Shown: piece after piece, positions 34,600-44,239 of the stretch
Layout of the letters: each line of letters begins with the position of its first letter
How positions within the stretch are numbered: position 1 is the stretch's first letter
NCBI GenBank assembly: GCA_019192545.1
Contig: JAHCMI010000035.1
Coordinates: 21,535 to 85,534 of the forward strand
Reading direction: 5' to 3'
Source of the DNA: Rivularia sp. MS3
GTDB lineage: Bacteria > Cyanobacteriota > Cyanobacteriia > Cyanobacteriales > Nostocaceae
Length of the DNA stretch: 64,000 bases
Notes under the pieces: generated by a model
What the model saw: only the letters and a program-made list of their open reading frames with translations
What the model was told of the DNA's origin: nothing
Database searches by the model: none
Program-made: the position numbers and the translations under genes

Positions 34600-35634
34600 T
34601 TACAAAACATTCAGTACTCCAAACAGCATGATGCCAAGATAAACCAAATAAACACCATCAAGAGCTAATACCTGCCAAAGCTGAAAACCGTGTTCTCCTT
34701 CTCTACTTCCCCAGTGAATGAAAGCAGCGTATAAAGCTGGCATCAGAGCGACAAAAGCAAGGTTAACAGAGTAAAGCTGAAGATTGTTAACGGGTGCGGT
34801 TGCTAATGCCAGGGGAACAAAAGCGATAGTCATAGTTACAGCATGGTCGCCAATAACGCTAGTGGTAGCAGCAGTTACCTGTCCGCTACGAGTAACGCTC
34901 CAGGTGGCAAATAACTCTGGTAACATTGCCATTGGTGCGGTAATAAATAATCCTCCGATAATTTCGGAAATCCCTAAAGCACCAACGATATTTTCTGTCG
35001 CCGTTACCGTGAAATAGGCACCAATAGCTAAAACCACAACTCCAGCGATGGCAAAGAAAATTTCTTTTTTAGTCCATTCCACTTCTCTACCTTGCTGACG
35101 ACCGCGAAACACCGCTTGTCCTAGATAGGCTAAATAAACAATCGCCATTACCAACCCATCAATAGGCTGAAGTCCCCGTACCGATTTAGGAAGAGTTAAG
35201 ACAGCGACTATAGCCACAATTGCTAAATAGGGAATAGCCTGAACGCTAACGGCTGCTTTTTCCACCCGCAACAGTCTTTGCTGTCGGTGACGAGCATGAT
35301 TCTCGAAATCTTCTCCTGATTCTGCATCGTCTTCATCTCCTAATCGCTCTCGACGAGAAGCCCAGTAAGCAGTCGTAACCACAATGGGAATAGCAACAAT
35401 ATTTGACCCCAGCATTGTTCCCAAACCAATATCTGAAACCCCTGTAATTGCACTTGCTGTATTGATGCCAATTTCCGGACTAGCAGCCGCCAACCCGACA
35501 AAAGCCGCTCCAGCGACTTGTGTTAATCCCCACTGTCGTCGCAACTTTTTCAGCGGTTCATCTAATTGTTCTGCTCCCCAATGCGCCGCCCAGACAGCAG
35601 CAAGAAGAACTACAACCCATATCCAAATGTTCAT
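34600..35634 (-). CDS. CaCA-family cation exchanger
   Basis: 344 residues from the ATG at 35634, preceded by GGAG 9 nt upstream; an in-frame TTG at 35700 would overlap the previous gene. About ten membrane helices contain the two inverted alpha repeats: GAAFVGLAAASPEIGINTASA with GTMLGSNIVAIP, and ITAPMAMLPELFATWSV with SVIGDHAVTMT. The acidic residues in these (PEIG, PELF) bind the cation. It exports Ca or another divalent cation against H or Na. Last gene of the cadA-CDF operon, so zinc, cadmium or calcium homeostasis is likely. Confidence 0.8.
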   Translation of the reverse strand: MNIWIWVVVLLAAVWAAHWGAEQLDEPLKKLRRQWGLTQVAGAAFVGLAAASPEIGINTASAITGVSDIGLGTMLGSNIVAIPIVVTTAYWASRRERLGDEDDAESGEDFENHARHRQQRLLRVEKAAVSVQAIPYLAIVAIVAVLTLPKSVRGLQPIDGLVMAIVYLAYLGQAVFRGRQQGREVEWTKKEIFFAIAGVVVLAIGAYFTVTATENIVGALGISEIIGGLFITAPMAMLPELFATWSVTRSGQVTAATTSVIGDHAVTMTIAFVPLALATAPVNNLQLYSVNLAFVALMPALYAAFIHWGSREGEHGFQLWQVLALDGVYLVYLGIMLFGVLNVL

Positions 35635-35692
35635 GAAAATAGTCTCCGATATTTTGCAAGGTTTTCCACTGTCTCCTACATAAGCGCCAAAA

Positions 35693-36331
35693 TTAATCAA
35701 AAGTTTGCAGGCTATCTTTAAGTAAGGAAAATGCGCTAATCAACATGAGGACAACAACGAGTAAACTGGCTGCTGTATCTGCCCAGAGCCAATTTAGGTA
35801 GAAAACAGCTAATGCGGCTACGAGTAAACTAAACGAAGCTCCCACATCGGCGATCGCATGAAAAAATACGCCCCGCACGTTCAAATTATGGTGACTATCT
35901 CTATAGAGCAAACTGGCATTTATCCCTTTAACTATAAGTCCTAAAGCTGCTATGGCTAACATCGGTAAACCAGCGAATGGTGCAGGAGTTTGATAGTTTT
36001 GGAGGACACCCCAACCAATTACTACCGCCATTCCTATTAAGATTAAGCTATTAATCAAAGCTGCTCGGGCTTCTATCTGCTGAGGTAAGAGCGAGGTTTT
36101 ACTCTTAGAAGAACTTTCAGCTAACCAAGCGGCAAATATGGCGACGGCGATCGCTATAATATCAACTAGCATATGTCCAGATACGGCAAGCAGGGACAAA
36201 CTGTGTACCCATAGTCCGGCAATTAGTTCGGTCAAAAATAAACCACTCCGCAAACTCAAGACAATCGATAGAAGTTTTAATGAGTGTGTTTTGCGATCGC
36301 CATGAAAAACTGATATAAACTTTGTCCCCAT
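35693..36331 (-). CDS. Short CDF (CzcD-like) zinc/cadmium transporter
   Basis: 212 residues, all membrane: six helices of a cation diffusion facilitator but no cytoplasmic C-terminal domain (the family is normally near 300). Motif SLLAVSGHMLVD replaces the usual D-x3-H-x3-D entry with Ser at the first Asp, while HAIADVGAS keeps the second site. It starts 4 bp after cadA, implying an operon. The missing residue may change metal preference or make it an accessory subunit. Confidence 0.75.
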   Translation of the reverse strand: MGTKFISVFHGDRKTHSLKLLSIVLSLRSGLFLTELIAGLWVHSLSLLAVSGHMLVDIIAIAVAIFAAWLAESSSKSKTSLLPQQIEARAALINSLILIGMAVVIGWGVLQNYQTPAPFAGLPMLAIAALGLIVKGINASLLYRDSHHNLNVRGVFFHAIADVGASFSLLVAALAVFYLNWLWADTAASLLVVVLMLISAFSLLKDSLQTFD

Positions 36332-36335
36332 TTCT

Positions 36336-38264
36336 TCAATTAACTCTCAAAACCCTACCTGCATTCAAAATAGCCAACAACGCTACACCGACATCTGCAA
36401 ACACTGCTTCCCATAAGGTTGCAACACCAAAGATTCCCAAGACAATAAATAAACCCTTAACTCCCATAGCCAAAATGATATTCTGCCAGACAATTTTATG
36501 AGTTTTTTTACCAACTTGAATTGCTTCAGCTACCTTGGAAGGAGCATCTGTCATCAGCACTACATCCGCTGTTTCAATTGCTGCATCCGAACCCAACGCT
36601 CCCATTGCCATACCTACATCAGCCCTAGCAATTACAGGTGCGTCGTTTATTCCATCACCAACAAACACAACTTTTTTGTTTTTAGCAGCTTTACTTAAAT
36701 ATCTTTCAATTGCCTCTACTTTATCTTCAGGTAGTAACTCTGCTTCAAAATCATCTAAATTTAACTGCTGGGCAATACTTTGGGCAACGGCTTGATTATC
36801 CCCCGTGAGCATGACAATTTGCCCAACACCAACACTCTTCAAATTCCGAATCGCTTCAACTGCATCATCTTTTAGTTCATCGGCAATAATAATTCTTCCA
36901 GCGTAAACCCCATCTACTGCCAAATGAACCACCGTTCCCTCAACCGAGCATACATCATGTTCGATATTCTCGCGATGCAGCAAACGGTCATTACCTGCGA
37001 TGGCGATTTTATTCCCTACTCTAGCTTGAATACCATGACCGGGAATTTCCCGATAATCTTCTACATCTGAAGTATCAACTGATTTATCAAATGCTGATAA
37101 AATTGACTTTGCGACTGGATGGTTAGATTGAGATTCAACTTTTGCTGCTAACGTTAATAATTCTGCTTCACTAAAGCCGTTTTTAGGAACTATTTGAGTA
37201 ACCTTAAAAACTCCTTGAGTCAAAGTTCCAGTTTTATCAAACACGACGGTTTCAACTTCTGTCAAAGTATCGAGAAACGTCGAACCTTTAACTAGAATAC
37301 CTCTTTTCGCCGCACCACCAACACCGCCAAAATAGCCTAGAGGAATACTTATAACTAATCCGCAGGGACAAGAAATTACTAATAAAACTAAAGCACGATA
37401 AACCCATTGTGACGATGTTTCACCGGGTATAAATAGTGGCGGTAATATTGCTACAGCCAAGGATAAGAAAACCACTACAGGAGTGTAATATCGAGCAAAG
37501 CGAGTAATAAATTTCTCTGTAGCGGCTTTTTTACTGCTAGCGTTTTCTACTAAATGCAGAATTTTAGAAATTGAAGATTCTTCAAATAATTTGGTAACTC
37601 GAACGGTTAAAACGCCCGATTTATTTATCATTCCCGCTAAAACGGTTTCTCCAGGTTTTACTGTTCGCGGTACGGATTCTCCCGTCAATGCAGAAGTATC
37701 TACTTGAGAAGCACCCTCACTAATTTCACCGTCTAAAGGAATTTTCTCACCCGGTTTGACGATAATTACATCCCCAACTTGCACGCTCTCGGGGGAAACC
37801 TGTATTATTTCACCATTAACTTTAAGATTAGCTGAATCCGGACGTACTTCTAATAACGATTTTATAGACCTGCGAGAGCGACTTACTGAAAAATCTTGGA
37901 ATAGCTCCCCAACTTGGAAAAACAGCATCACCGCGACAGCTTCGGGAATTTCGTGAATGGCGATCGCACCTAATGTGGCTATTGTCATCAAGAAGTTTTC
38001 ATCAAATATTTTACCTCGCAAAATATTACGTCCGGCTGTAGTCAAAACGCTCCAACCACTTATCAAATAAGCAGGGATGAAAACCAAATACTCACCTAGA
38101 GAAAAAGGAGTGTTGTGCAAAGGTTCATAAAAAATTAAACCTACAACAAACAAAATTATCGACACCCCAACAGGTATAGCTTCCCGCTTAAGGCTGAATT
38201 CTTCACCATGACTATGCCCGTGGTCATTTCCACAACAACCTGAATCCGCTGACTTTGATGCCAT
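36336..38264 (-). CDS. cadA: Zn/Cd-exporting P1B-type ATPase
   Basis: 642 residues. The N-terminus has no HMA domain but a Cys/His cluster (GCCGNDHGHSHG, about 9-20). Membrane motif CPC in VISCPCGLVIS, phosphorylation site DKTGTLT, HP locus SQSNHPVAKS, and hinge GDGINDAPVIARAD are all intact. These features match class P1B-2 (CadA/ZntA/ZiaA) pumps for Zn, Cd and Pb. An SmtB-type operator lies 37 bp before the start, and the repressor gene is directly upstream. Confidence 0.92.
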   Translation of the reverse strand: MASKSADSGCCGNDHGHSHGEEFSLKREAIPVGVSIILFVVGLIFYEPLHNTPFSLGEYLVFIPAYLISGWSVLTTAGRNILRGKIFDENFLMTIATLGAIAIHEIPEAVAVMLFFQVGELFQDFSVSRSRRSIKSLLEVRPDSANLKVNGEIIQVSPESVQVGDVIIVKPGEKIPLDGEISEGASQVDTSALTGESVPRTVKPGETVLAGMINKSGVLTVRVTKLFEESSISKILHLVENASSKKAATEKFITRFARYYTPVVVFLSLAVAILPPLFIPGETSSQWVYRALVLLVISCPCGLVISIPLGYFGGVGGAAKRGILVKGSTFLDTLTEVETVVFDKTGTLTQGVFKVTQIVPKNGFSEAELLTLAAKVESQSNHPVAKSILSAFDKSVDTSDVEDYREIPGHGIQARVGNKIAIAGNDRLLHRENIEHDVCSVEGTVVHLAVDGVYAGRIIIADELKDDAVEAIRNLKSVGVGQIVMLTGDNQAVAQSIAQQLNLDDFEAELLPEDKVEAIERYLSKAAKNKKVVFVGDGINDAPVIARADVGMAMGALGSDAAIETADVVLMTDAPSKVAEAIQVGKKTHKIVWQNIILAMGVKGLFIVLGIFGVATLWEAVFADVGVALLAILNAGRVLRVN

Positions 38265-38300
38265 TATTTACCGCTCCGATATATGAATATTTTTTACATC

Positions 38301-38314
38301 TGAATAGTTGTTCA
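38301..38314. promoter_or_regulatory. SmtB/ZiaR-type operator 1
   Basis: TGAATAGTTGTTCA within AT-rich flanks, upstream of cadA; matches the TGAA-N6-TTCA core of SmtB-family operators. Confidence 0.75.
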
Positions 38315-38365
38315 TATATTATCAAAAGTTAGGTTATTTATACAAGGTTTAATGATTAATTTAAT

Positions 38366-38761
38366 TTAAATTTCTGTTTCATCGATGTGGCTCGCAACTT
38401 CACGGTAGATATTTGTGACATGGCTATCTTTCAAACTATAATAGACGTTGCGTCCTTCGCGGCGGTATTTAACTAAACGCATAGTACGCAAGATTCGCAG
38501 TTGGTGAGAGACTGCGGATTCACTCATCTTGACAGATGCGGCTAAATCGCAAACGCATAGCTCCTGTTTCGCTAAAGCCGAAAGCAAACGCAAGCGATGC
38601 GGATCTGCGAGGGTTCCGAAGAAATCAGCCATCTGCTGTGCCTTTTCTGTGGGTATAATTTCTGGCTTTACTTGACGGACACTATCAAGATGAATTTCAC
38701 TCGAATCACAAGTAGGTGAATCAAGTTTTGATAGTTGCTGTTTTGGTTTTGATTTAGTCAT
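38366..38761 (-). CDS. ArsR/SmtB-family metal repressor (ZiaR-like)
   Basis: 131 residues from the ATG at 38761; the longer frame begins at TTG. Winged HTH (KMSESAVSHQLRILRTMRLVKYRREGRNVYYSL). Candidate metal sites: alpha-3 cysteines in ELCVCDLA, an N-terminal Cys (SPTCDSSEIH), and alpha-5 ligands in KDSHVTNIYREVASHIDE (D-x-H ... H-x-x-E). This combination is that of ZiaR/CadC-type zinc or cadmium sensors. It probably represses cadA and itself through the two TGAA-TTCA operators. Confidence 0.88.
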   Translation of the reverse strand: MTKSKPKQQLSKLDSPTCDSSEIHLDSVRQVKPEIIPTEKAQQMADFFGTLADPHRLRLLSALAKQELCVCDLAASVKMSESAVSHQLRILRTMRLVKYRREGRNVYYSLKDSHVTNIYREVASHIDETEI

Positions 38762-39299
38762 GGGAGTTGCATCTACAACAGACAGAGCATATTTCTTTAA
38801 TATTTTGGAAGACGAGTTTAAGTAATTAAAGGAAGCAAACAAAAACTAAGCTATCCAAACAAAAACGAAACCGTCAAATCTTGACAATTGCCATGTTTCA
38901 CTTAATTCAACTTAAAATGAGCTAATTAAAATTAATCAGCTTAATTGACGAAATCAGAAATACTTATACAGAAAATCATCTCATTATTATTGTAGTTGAT
39001 ATTTGAACAGTTGTTCATTTGTGGGTAAATCTCTCTTAAGAAGGATACGTGAAAGTCGCTTTAGTTAAGAGTTAGCTGAACCTTTGTATGCTTTTTTATT
39101 TTGTTTTGCTGAAGTCAATGTTGGCGATAGCCGCATCCCGTTGCTCCCGTATTTGCATAAGTTTACATTTGATATCACTATATTATTAACTACTGATATA
39201 ATATAGTTGTCATCAAAGATTAAATGTTTTAGTTGGTAACTAGGTTTTGTAGAAAGATGCAAAACTGCTTCTCTAAAATAAAACAAGGAAATACAAATC
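38762..39299. other. Control region between smtB-like and peroxiredoxin genes
   Basis: 538 bp between divergent genes. It holds operator 2 (39004-39017), an imperfect AGCTAATTAA/TTAATCAGCT dyad near 38921-38942, and a TATAAT at 39197-39202 that could serve the peroxiredoxin, without a matching -35. An open frame on the minus strand at 39065-39301 has no support. Confidence 0.5.
39004..39017. promoter_or_regulatory. SmtB/ZiaR-type operator 2
   Basis: Perfect palindrome TGAACAGTTGTTCA, 243 bp from the repressor start and 283 bp from the peroxiredoxin start. Confidence 0.8.
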
Positions 39300-39938
39300 A
39301 TGGCTCAACTTAGATTAGGGGATACAGTTCCCAATTTCACGCAAGCTTCTAATGTAGGAGAGATATCTTTCTATGAATGGGCGAAAGATAGCTGGGTAGT
39401 TCTCTTCTCTCACCCTGCTGACTATACACCCGTTTGCACCACTGAATTGGGTGAGGTTTCCAAACTAAAATCAGAATTTGACAAGCGTAATGTTAAGGTA
39501 ATTGCCCTCAGCGTCGATGATACGGATTCCCACAAAGGCTGGATTGGTGACATCAACGAAACTCAAAGCACTACTGTTGACTATCCCATTTTGGCAGATG
39601 TCGATAAAAAGGTATCCGACCTTTACGATATGATTCATCCCAATGCCAATGCTAAGGTGACAGTACGTACTGTCTTTGTGATCGATCACAACAAAAAATT
39701 ACGCCTCACTATTACCTATCCCCCCAGTACTGGACGTAATTTTGAAGAAATTTTACGAGTAATTGACTCTTTACAACTTACCGACAACTATCAAGTTGCT
39801 ACTCCCGTTAACTGGAAAGATGGCGAAGATGTGGTTGTTGCACCATCTATTCCCACCGAAGAAGCGAAAAAGAAATTCCCTAAAGGTGTTGAAGAAATCA
39901 AGCCCTATCTTAGAATGACACCCCAGCCCAATAAATAA
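39300..39938 (+). CDS. 1-Cys peroxiredoxin (Prx6 type)
   Basis: 212 residues. Peroxidatic Cys46 in HPADYTPVCTTE with T43; no resolving cysteine, and the C-terminal extension (about 160-212) is typical of the Prx6 class. It reduces H2O2 and organic peroxides. AAGGAA lies 9 nt before the ATG. It stands alone, divergent from the zinc repressor. Cadmium and zinc stress generate peroxides, which may explain the placement. Confidence 0.93.
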   Translation: MAQLRLGDTVPNFTQASNVGEISFYEWAKDSWVVLFSHPADYTPVCTTELGEVSKLKSEFDKRNVKVIALSVDDTDSHKGWIGDINETQSTTVDYPILADVDKKVSDLYDMIHPNANAKVTVRTVFVIDHNKKLRLTITYPPSTGRNFEEILRVIDSLQLTDNYQVATPVNWKDGEDVVVAPSIPTEEAKKKFPKGVEEIKPYLRMTPQPNK

Positions 39939-40345
39939 GGGTGTTGGAGCGTTAAATGCTGGTAAAAATTAACGGAGAGACTATCTTATTGTTTTTCCTC
40001 AGAATTAAAACTTCGCCAAGGAATGCAACATCCAAATACATAATGCTTTTTGAAGAGGATTGATAGAGATAAAACAAAATTCTTTAAAATCCCAAACAAC
40101 TAAGTAGGGTGGGTTTTTCCTGCCCTCTTTTATTACCCAGGTAATTGCTAAATTAATCATCTAAATAGACGTTTTATACCTTATAAGAGCAGCAAGGTAT
40201 AAAACGTCTATTTTTACTCTTAGCGTCTAGCGCCAGCGTAACGTAGGTATTGCTTGTCCGGAGGATATGCTTTAAACTCAGCAACTTTTGTTTTAATTAA
40301 TACTTCTTACCTCCTGCCTGTAATAAGAAGTTAAAAAACTAAGAT
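39939..40345. other. Gene-free region with a long terminator
   Basis: 407 bp between converging genes. Apart from the hairpin at 40163-40213 I see nothing. Confidence 0.5.
40163..40215. terminator. Long intrinsic terminator
   Basis: Perfect 20-bp stem AAATAGACGTTTTATACCTT (40163-40182) with its complement at 40194-40213, followed by TTTTT on the plus strand. It can end the peroxiredoxin transcript and, on the other strand, the SQR transcript. Confidence 0.85.
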
Positions 40346-41635
40346 TCAGGAGCTAATTCCTAACAACTTTCCCTCAAAAGCTTGACCTTTGAGCATCCTA
40401 TTCCAGTAGATATACGGGAAGCCATATTTTTTTAGCAGCCACATAATGTACCGCTCTTTAGTTGGATCGATTGGAAATGTGGGGCAAAGCTCGTTGTCAT
40501 AACCAAATTCGGCAAGTACCACTTTGCCGTATCCTGTAGTTATTGGACAGCAAGTATAACCGTTGTATTCTTGAGCGAGATTTTTTGAGTTGATTAAAGC
40601 CAGCAAGTTATGAACAACAACTGGCGCTTGTTTTCTTACAGCAGCAGCAGTTTTTGATGTGGGGAGACTCGCCGCGTCACCCAAGCTAAAAACGTTGGGG
40701 TAAACATTGTGCTGTAGCGTGTATTTGTTTACATCAACCCATCCTTGTGTGGCTCCGTCAACTACGGCTAATTTGCTTCGTTTGATAAAGTCAGGTGCGC
40801 TCATGGGTGGCGTAACATGAATTAGGTCGTATTGGATAGCTATCTCTGAAACACCTGAGTCTGTTGATACATCAAAAATCGCTGTTTTGGTATCAGCTTG
40901 AATTTCTTTGAGATTGTGTTTATATGCCACATCTATCTGTTTGCGCTCTACTACACAAAGCAGTGTTTCCGCGAACTCCTTTACACTAAAAATAGCTCCC
41001 TTCGCCGTACAAAACATGACTTTTGACTGATTGCGAACTCTTTGGTTTCTAAAGGCATCATCAGCCAAATACATAATCTTTAATGGTGCCCCTCCACATT
41101 TAACCGGAGTGCTAGGGTAAGTGAATACAGCGTTACCGCCTTTGAAATTCTTAATAGCTTCCCAAGTATAAGGCGCGTATTCGTAAGCATAATTACTGCA
41201 AACGCCATTTTGCCCAATTGCTTCTTTCAGACCTTTAATTAAATGCCAGTCAATTTGAATACCCGGAGCTAAAATCAGATATTCATAGCAAATACGTTTT
41301 CCCTCTTTAGTAATAACTGTATTGTTGTCTGGGTCTAAATGAGCTACAGAGTACTTAAGCCAAGTAGCACCATCAGGGATGTAGTCTTTTTCGTCTTTAA
41401 CTGTATCCTCAGCTTTGTAAACACCACCACCAACTAATGTCCAAGCGGGTTGGTAGTAATGTTTCTCTCTGGGTTCAATAATGGCAATATCAAGCTGCTT
41501 GTTTGTTTTCAGTAGTTGTGCGGCGACTGTAATACCTGCGGCTCCACCTCCGACGACTACAACTTGGTGCTGTACCCTAGCTGTATCAGTTTGAATAGCT
41601 GATTCGCTATCTACGGGCTTAACTTGTGTAGACAT
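40346..41635 (-). CDS. sqr: Sulfide:quinone oxidoreductase, type II-like
   Basis: 429 residues of the FAD-dependent pyridine nucleotide-disulfide fold. FAD motif VVVGGGAAGITVAAQL at about 25-41; LILAPGIQIDW; a catalytic cysteine candidate in PVKCGGAPLK; second site in YTCCPITTGYGK; FAD-contact NVFSLGDAASLPTSKTAAAV. The protein lacks one of the three cysteines of type I SQR and resembles mitochondrial/type II enzymes. It oxidises sulfide to persulfide and passes electrons to quinone. First of the SQR-dioxygenase pair; the neighbours favour a sulfide-detoxifying role. Confidence 0.88.
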   Translation of the reverse strand: MSTQVKPVDSESAIQTDTARVQHQVVVVGGGAAGITVAAQLLKTNKQLDIAIIEPREKHYYQPAWTLVGGGVYKAEDTVKDEKDYIPDGATWLKYSVAHLDPDNNTVITKEGKRICYEYLILAPGIQIDWHLIKGLKEAIGQNGVCSNYAYEYAPYTWEAIKNFKGGNAVFTYPSTPVKCGGAPLKIMYLADDAFRNQRVRNQSKVMFCTAKGAIFSVKEFAETLLCVVERKQIDVAYKHNLKEIQADTKTAIFDVSTDSGVSEIAIQYDLIHVTPPMSAPDFIKRSKLAVVDGATQGWVDVNKYTLQHNVYPNVFSLGDAASLPTSKTAAAVRKQAPVVVHNLLALINSKNLAQEYNGYTCCPITTGYGKVVLAEFGYDNELCPTFPIDPTKERYIMWLLKKYGFPYIYWNRMLKGQAFEGKLLGISS

Positions 41636-41684
41636 GATACTTTTTCCACCCTTGAAGCTATAAATGAAATATTGAGCCGAACAT

Positions 41685-42449
41685 TTAACCGGGGGAAGCG
41701 AGTTTCCCGCAACGCCGATTAGCAGGAACAGCTTCCATAATCTTTTCAGGTTGCGGTAAATCTAGATTGTTCATCAACTCAATAAAACCAGCACGGTCAC
41801 GTAGACAGGAAATGTCTTCCGTAGCAGGCTCAGGAGATTCATCTACAAATCGGGGGTTCCATTGCTTCTCTTCTCCAATTGTAGACACTGTACGACCTTG
41901 ATAATCATGAGCGGGATACACCTGAGTGCTATCTGGTAAACTAAATAGCCGTTGTGTTACCGAGTCATACAAAGTTCCTGCATCACCATCTTGAAAGTCC
42001 GTTCGTCCACAACCTCGAATGAATAAAGCATCTCCCGTAAGAACCTTAAGCTGTTTTCGGGAAGTCTCATCGCTAACACCATGAACTAAGTAAGCCATAT
42101 GGCTACCAGTGTGACCTGGTGTAGCAATCGCCTCGATAGAAATACTTCCTATATGCAGCATTTCTCCATCTTTAATCAACTGCGACGCGCAATTTGTCGG
42201 AGCATTTTCTGGGAGTACTCCCAGACAACCAGTCAACTCCCGCAGTTTTGCAGTTCCTGTAATATGGTCTGCGTGGATATGGGTTTCCAGACAATATCGC
42301 AGTGTAAAGCCAAGTTCTTTGAGAAGATTGCGATCGCGTTCAACTTGTTCCAAAACTGGATCGACGAGAACTGCTTCTTTTGTATCGGGGTCGGCAATTA
42401 AGTATGTATATGTACAGGATTCGCGGTCAAACAATTGTTGAAAAAACAC
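41685..42449 (-). CDS. ETHE1-like persulfide dioxygenase (MBL fold)
   Basis: 254 residues beginning at GTG, with GGAGAG 9 nt upstream. Metallo-beta-lactamase iron site: THIHADHITG, PGHTGSHMAY, LTGDALFIRGCGRTDFQ, and YPAHDYQGR. The GRTDFQ and YPAHDY elements are those of ETHE1/Blh persulfide dioxygenases, which oxidise glutathione persulfide to sulfite. The C-terminus ends in VPANRRCGK. A truncated second copy of its 5' end lies at 44599-44688. It forms a transcript with cysK upstream (21-bp gap) and SQR downstream (49 bp). Confidence 0.9.
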   Translation of the reverse strand: MFFQQLFDRESCTYTYLIADPDTKEAVLVDPVLEQVERDRNLLKELGFTLRYCLETHIHADHITGTAKLRELTGCLGVLPENAPTNCASQLIKDGEMLHIGSISIEAIATPGHTGSHMAYLVHGVSDETSRKQLKVLTGDALFIRGCGRTDFQDGDAGTLYDSVTQRLFSLPDSTQVYPAHDYQGRTVSTIGEEKQWNPRFVDESPEPATEDISCLRDRAGFIELMNNLDLPQPEKIMEAVPANRRCGKLASPG

Positions 42450-42470
42450 CTTTTGCTCTCCTAACTAAAA

Positions 42471-43442
42471 TTATTTTCTTTGGATCTGCGCTTCATCTAT
42501 CTTTGGATTTAAATCTTGGAATAGTGGTGTACTCAAATACCTCTCTCCAAAACTCGGTTGTACCATCACAATTAAATTTCCTTTGTTTTCCGGGCGTTGG
42601 GCTACGCGAATCGCAGCACATAAAGCCGCTCCACTAGATATACCGGATAGTAACCCTTCTTGTCTTACTAACAACCTGCCATAATGAATTGCTTCTTGAT
42701 CAGTAACAGTGATTACTTCATCGATTAATTTTACATTTAACACTTGGGGAATAAACCCCGCACCAATCCCTTGTATTTTATGCGAACCGGGACTACCACC
42801 TGACAATATCTGACTGCTGGCTGGTTCAACTGCAATCGCTTGAAAACTGGGTTTACGGGCTTTTATAACTTCTGCTATACCTGTAATTGTTCCGCCAGTT
42901 CCTACACCTGCGACAATTGCATCTACCTTTCCATCTGTATCCTGCCAGATTTCTTCGGCAGTTGTTTCCCTGTGTATTTTTGGGTTTGCTGGGTTACGAA
43001 ACTGTTGCAGCATAAATGCGTTAGCTGTTGTATCTACTATTTGTTGCGCCCGTTGAATTGCTCCAGTCATCCCTTTTATTCCCGGTGTCAATTCGAGTTT
43101 GGCTCCATAGGCTTTCAACATTGCCTTTCTTTCGGCACTCATGGTTTCTGGCATGGTTAAAATTAATTCATATCCCCTCGCTGCTGCGACCATTGCTAAA
43201 GCAATACCAGTATTTCCAGATGTAGGTTCTACCAATACCGTTTTACCAGGAGAAATCAAACCTTCAGCTTCAGCAGCGTTAATCATACTCGCACCAATAC
43301 GGTCTTTAACTGATGCTGCTGGATTCATGCTTTCTAGTTTCACGACAATATTCGCCACGCATCCTTCTGCTTGCGGAACGCGGTTTAGTTGCACTAAGGG
43401 AGTACGACCAATTAATTCTGTAATATTAGGAGCAATATGCAT
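42471..43442 (-). CDS. cysK: Cysteine synthase A (O-acetylserine sulfhydrylase)
   Basis: 323 residues from the ATG at 43442, which has a strong AGGAGGT; longer in-frame extensions would overlap the upstream gene. PLP lysine K46 in PAASVKDR, substrate loop TSGNTG, phosphate loop GTGGTITG and C-terminal [11 protein letters not shown] are all present. It fixes sulfide into cysteine from O-acetylserine. Here it stands between an exported Met-rich protein and persulfide enzymes, suggesting it works as a sulfide sink as well as for biosynthesis. Confidence 0.93.
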   Translation of the reverse strand: MHIAPNITELIGRTPLVQLNRVPQAEGCVANIVVKLESMNPAASVKDRIGASMINAAEAEGLISPGKTVLVEPTSGNTGIALAMVAAARGYELILTMPETMSAERKAMLKAYGAKLELTPGIKGMTGAIQRAQQIVDTTANAFMLQQFRNPANPKIHRETTAEEIWQDTDGKVDAIVAGVGTGGTITGIAEVIKARKPSFQAIAVEPASSQILSGGSPGSHKIQGIGAGFIPQVLNVKLIDEVITVTDQEAIHYGRLLVRQEGLLSGISSGAALCAAIRVAQRPENKGNLIVMVQPSFGERYLSTPLFQDLNPKIDEAQIQRK

Positions 43443-43575
43443 TTTTCTTGTTACCTCCTCTACTTGCATGACTAAATGCTTACACGAGAATTGTGCGCTA
43501 ATAGGATTTAGGACAGACCAATTTTTAGAAGATACGCTAATTTTTATTCCTTTGATAGATGTGTTTAGCGTGTAT

Positions 43576-44106
43576 TTACCACCATCTCCTTCTGCCACCT
43601 CCCATCCCAGGTTTGCCTCCTTCTACAAAGCCACTAACCTCGCGGCTGTGTTCGCGAAGAACGGGTACTAGATTAGGGTCATCGGAGGTTTTCGTGACAA
43701 CTATCCCTTTCGGAGTAAGTTCAAATTTGCGCTCGTAGCGATTGGCATTGCGAAACATAATCGGTAAAGTGCGGCTCATCATCGCAAACCGTCGTCCTTC
43801 ATCTACTCTTCGGTGCATACTTTTAACGTGGGCTTGAATCAAAGCCGTAACTTGCGGAATATCCGACTCTGTGACAGTGCGAACTCCACCTGGGATTTCC
43901 TTAACGGTGCGGCGGATCAGGCTATGGTTCGCAAATAGCTGATGAACAATTCCCATATCTTGCCTATTGCCACCCATCATGCCACCATCCATCATGCATC
44001 CTTGGCAGGCAATTCTTGGAGTTGCTTGAGTAATTTGTCCTGCCGTGAAAGCCAGACTTATTGTCAGTAGGAATAAAATTATCCCAAGTCGTAATTGTCG
44101 ATTCAT
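43576..44106 (-). CDS. Exported Met/His-containing protein, unknown function
   Basis: 176 residues. Signal peptide ([22 protein letters not shown]). Mature start [13 protein letters not shown] has a CxxC and methionines; central helical segment with HQLFANH and [12 protein letters not shown]; Gly/Arg-rich end ([10 protein letters not shown]). GGAG lies 7 nt before the ATG. The pattern suggests metal or heme binding in the periplasm. It begins 130 bp from the divergent CmtR-like gene and leads the cysK-ETHE1-SQR series. Confidence 0.65.
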   Translation of the reverse strand: MNRQLRLGIILFLLTISLAFTAGQITQATPRIACQGCMMDGGMMGGNRQDMGIVHQLFANHSLIRRTVKEIPGGVRTVTESDIPQVTALIQAHVKSMHRRVDEGRRFAMMSRTLPIMFRNANRYERKFELTPKGIVVTKTSDDPNLVPVLREHSREVSGFVEGGKPGMGGGRRRWW

Positions 44107-44173
44107 CTTAAACTCCTTAATTTAAGAAGTTATTAATTGAACTATCACCATACTTAGTTATGGCATCATACAT

Positions 44174-44210
44174 ATTAATGGCTGATGAATTTAGTATATC
44201 AGCCATTAAT
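44174..44210. promoter_or_regulatory. Operator of the CmtR-like regulator
   Basis: Perfect 13-bp inverted repeat ATTAATGGCTGAT (44174-44186) and its complement (44198-44210), centred between the divergent start codons at 44106 and 44240. Confidence 0.8.
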
Positions 44211-44239
44211 GATATAGTGATATTGTAATATGTTAATTT

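Noticed and set aside
39065..39301. 78-codon minus-strand frame opposite the peroxiredoxin promoter
   Set aside because: It overlaps the peroxiredoxin control region and has no coding features.
43443..43598. Longer N-terminus for cysteine synthase
   Set aside because: It would overlap the upstream exported protein gene, while the ATG at 43442 has a strong ribosome-binding site and starts at the family's usual N-terminus.
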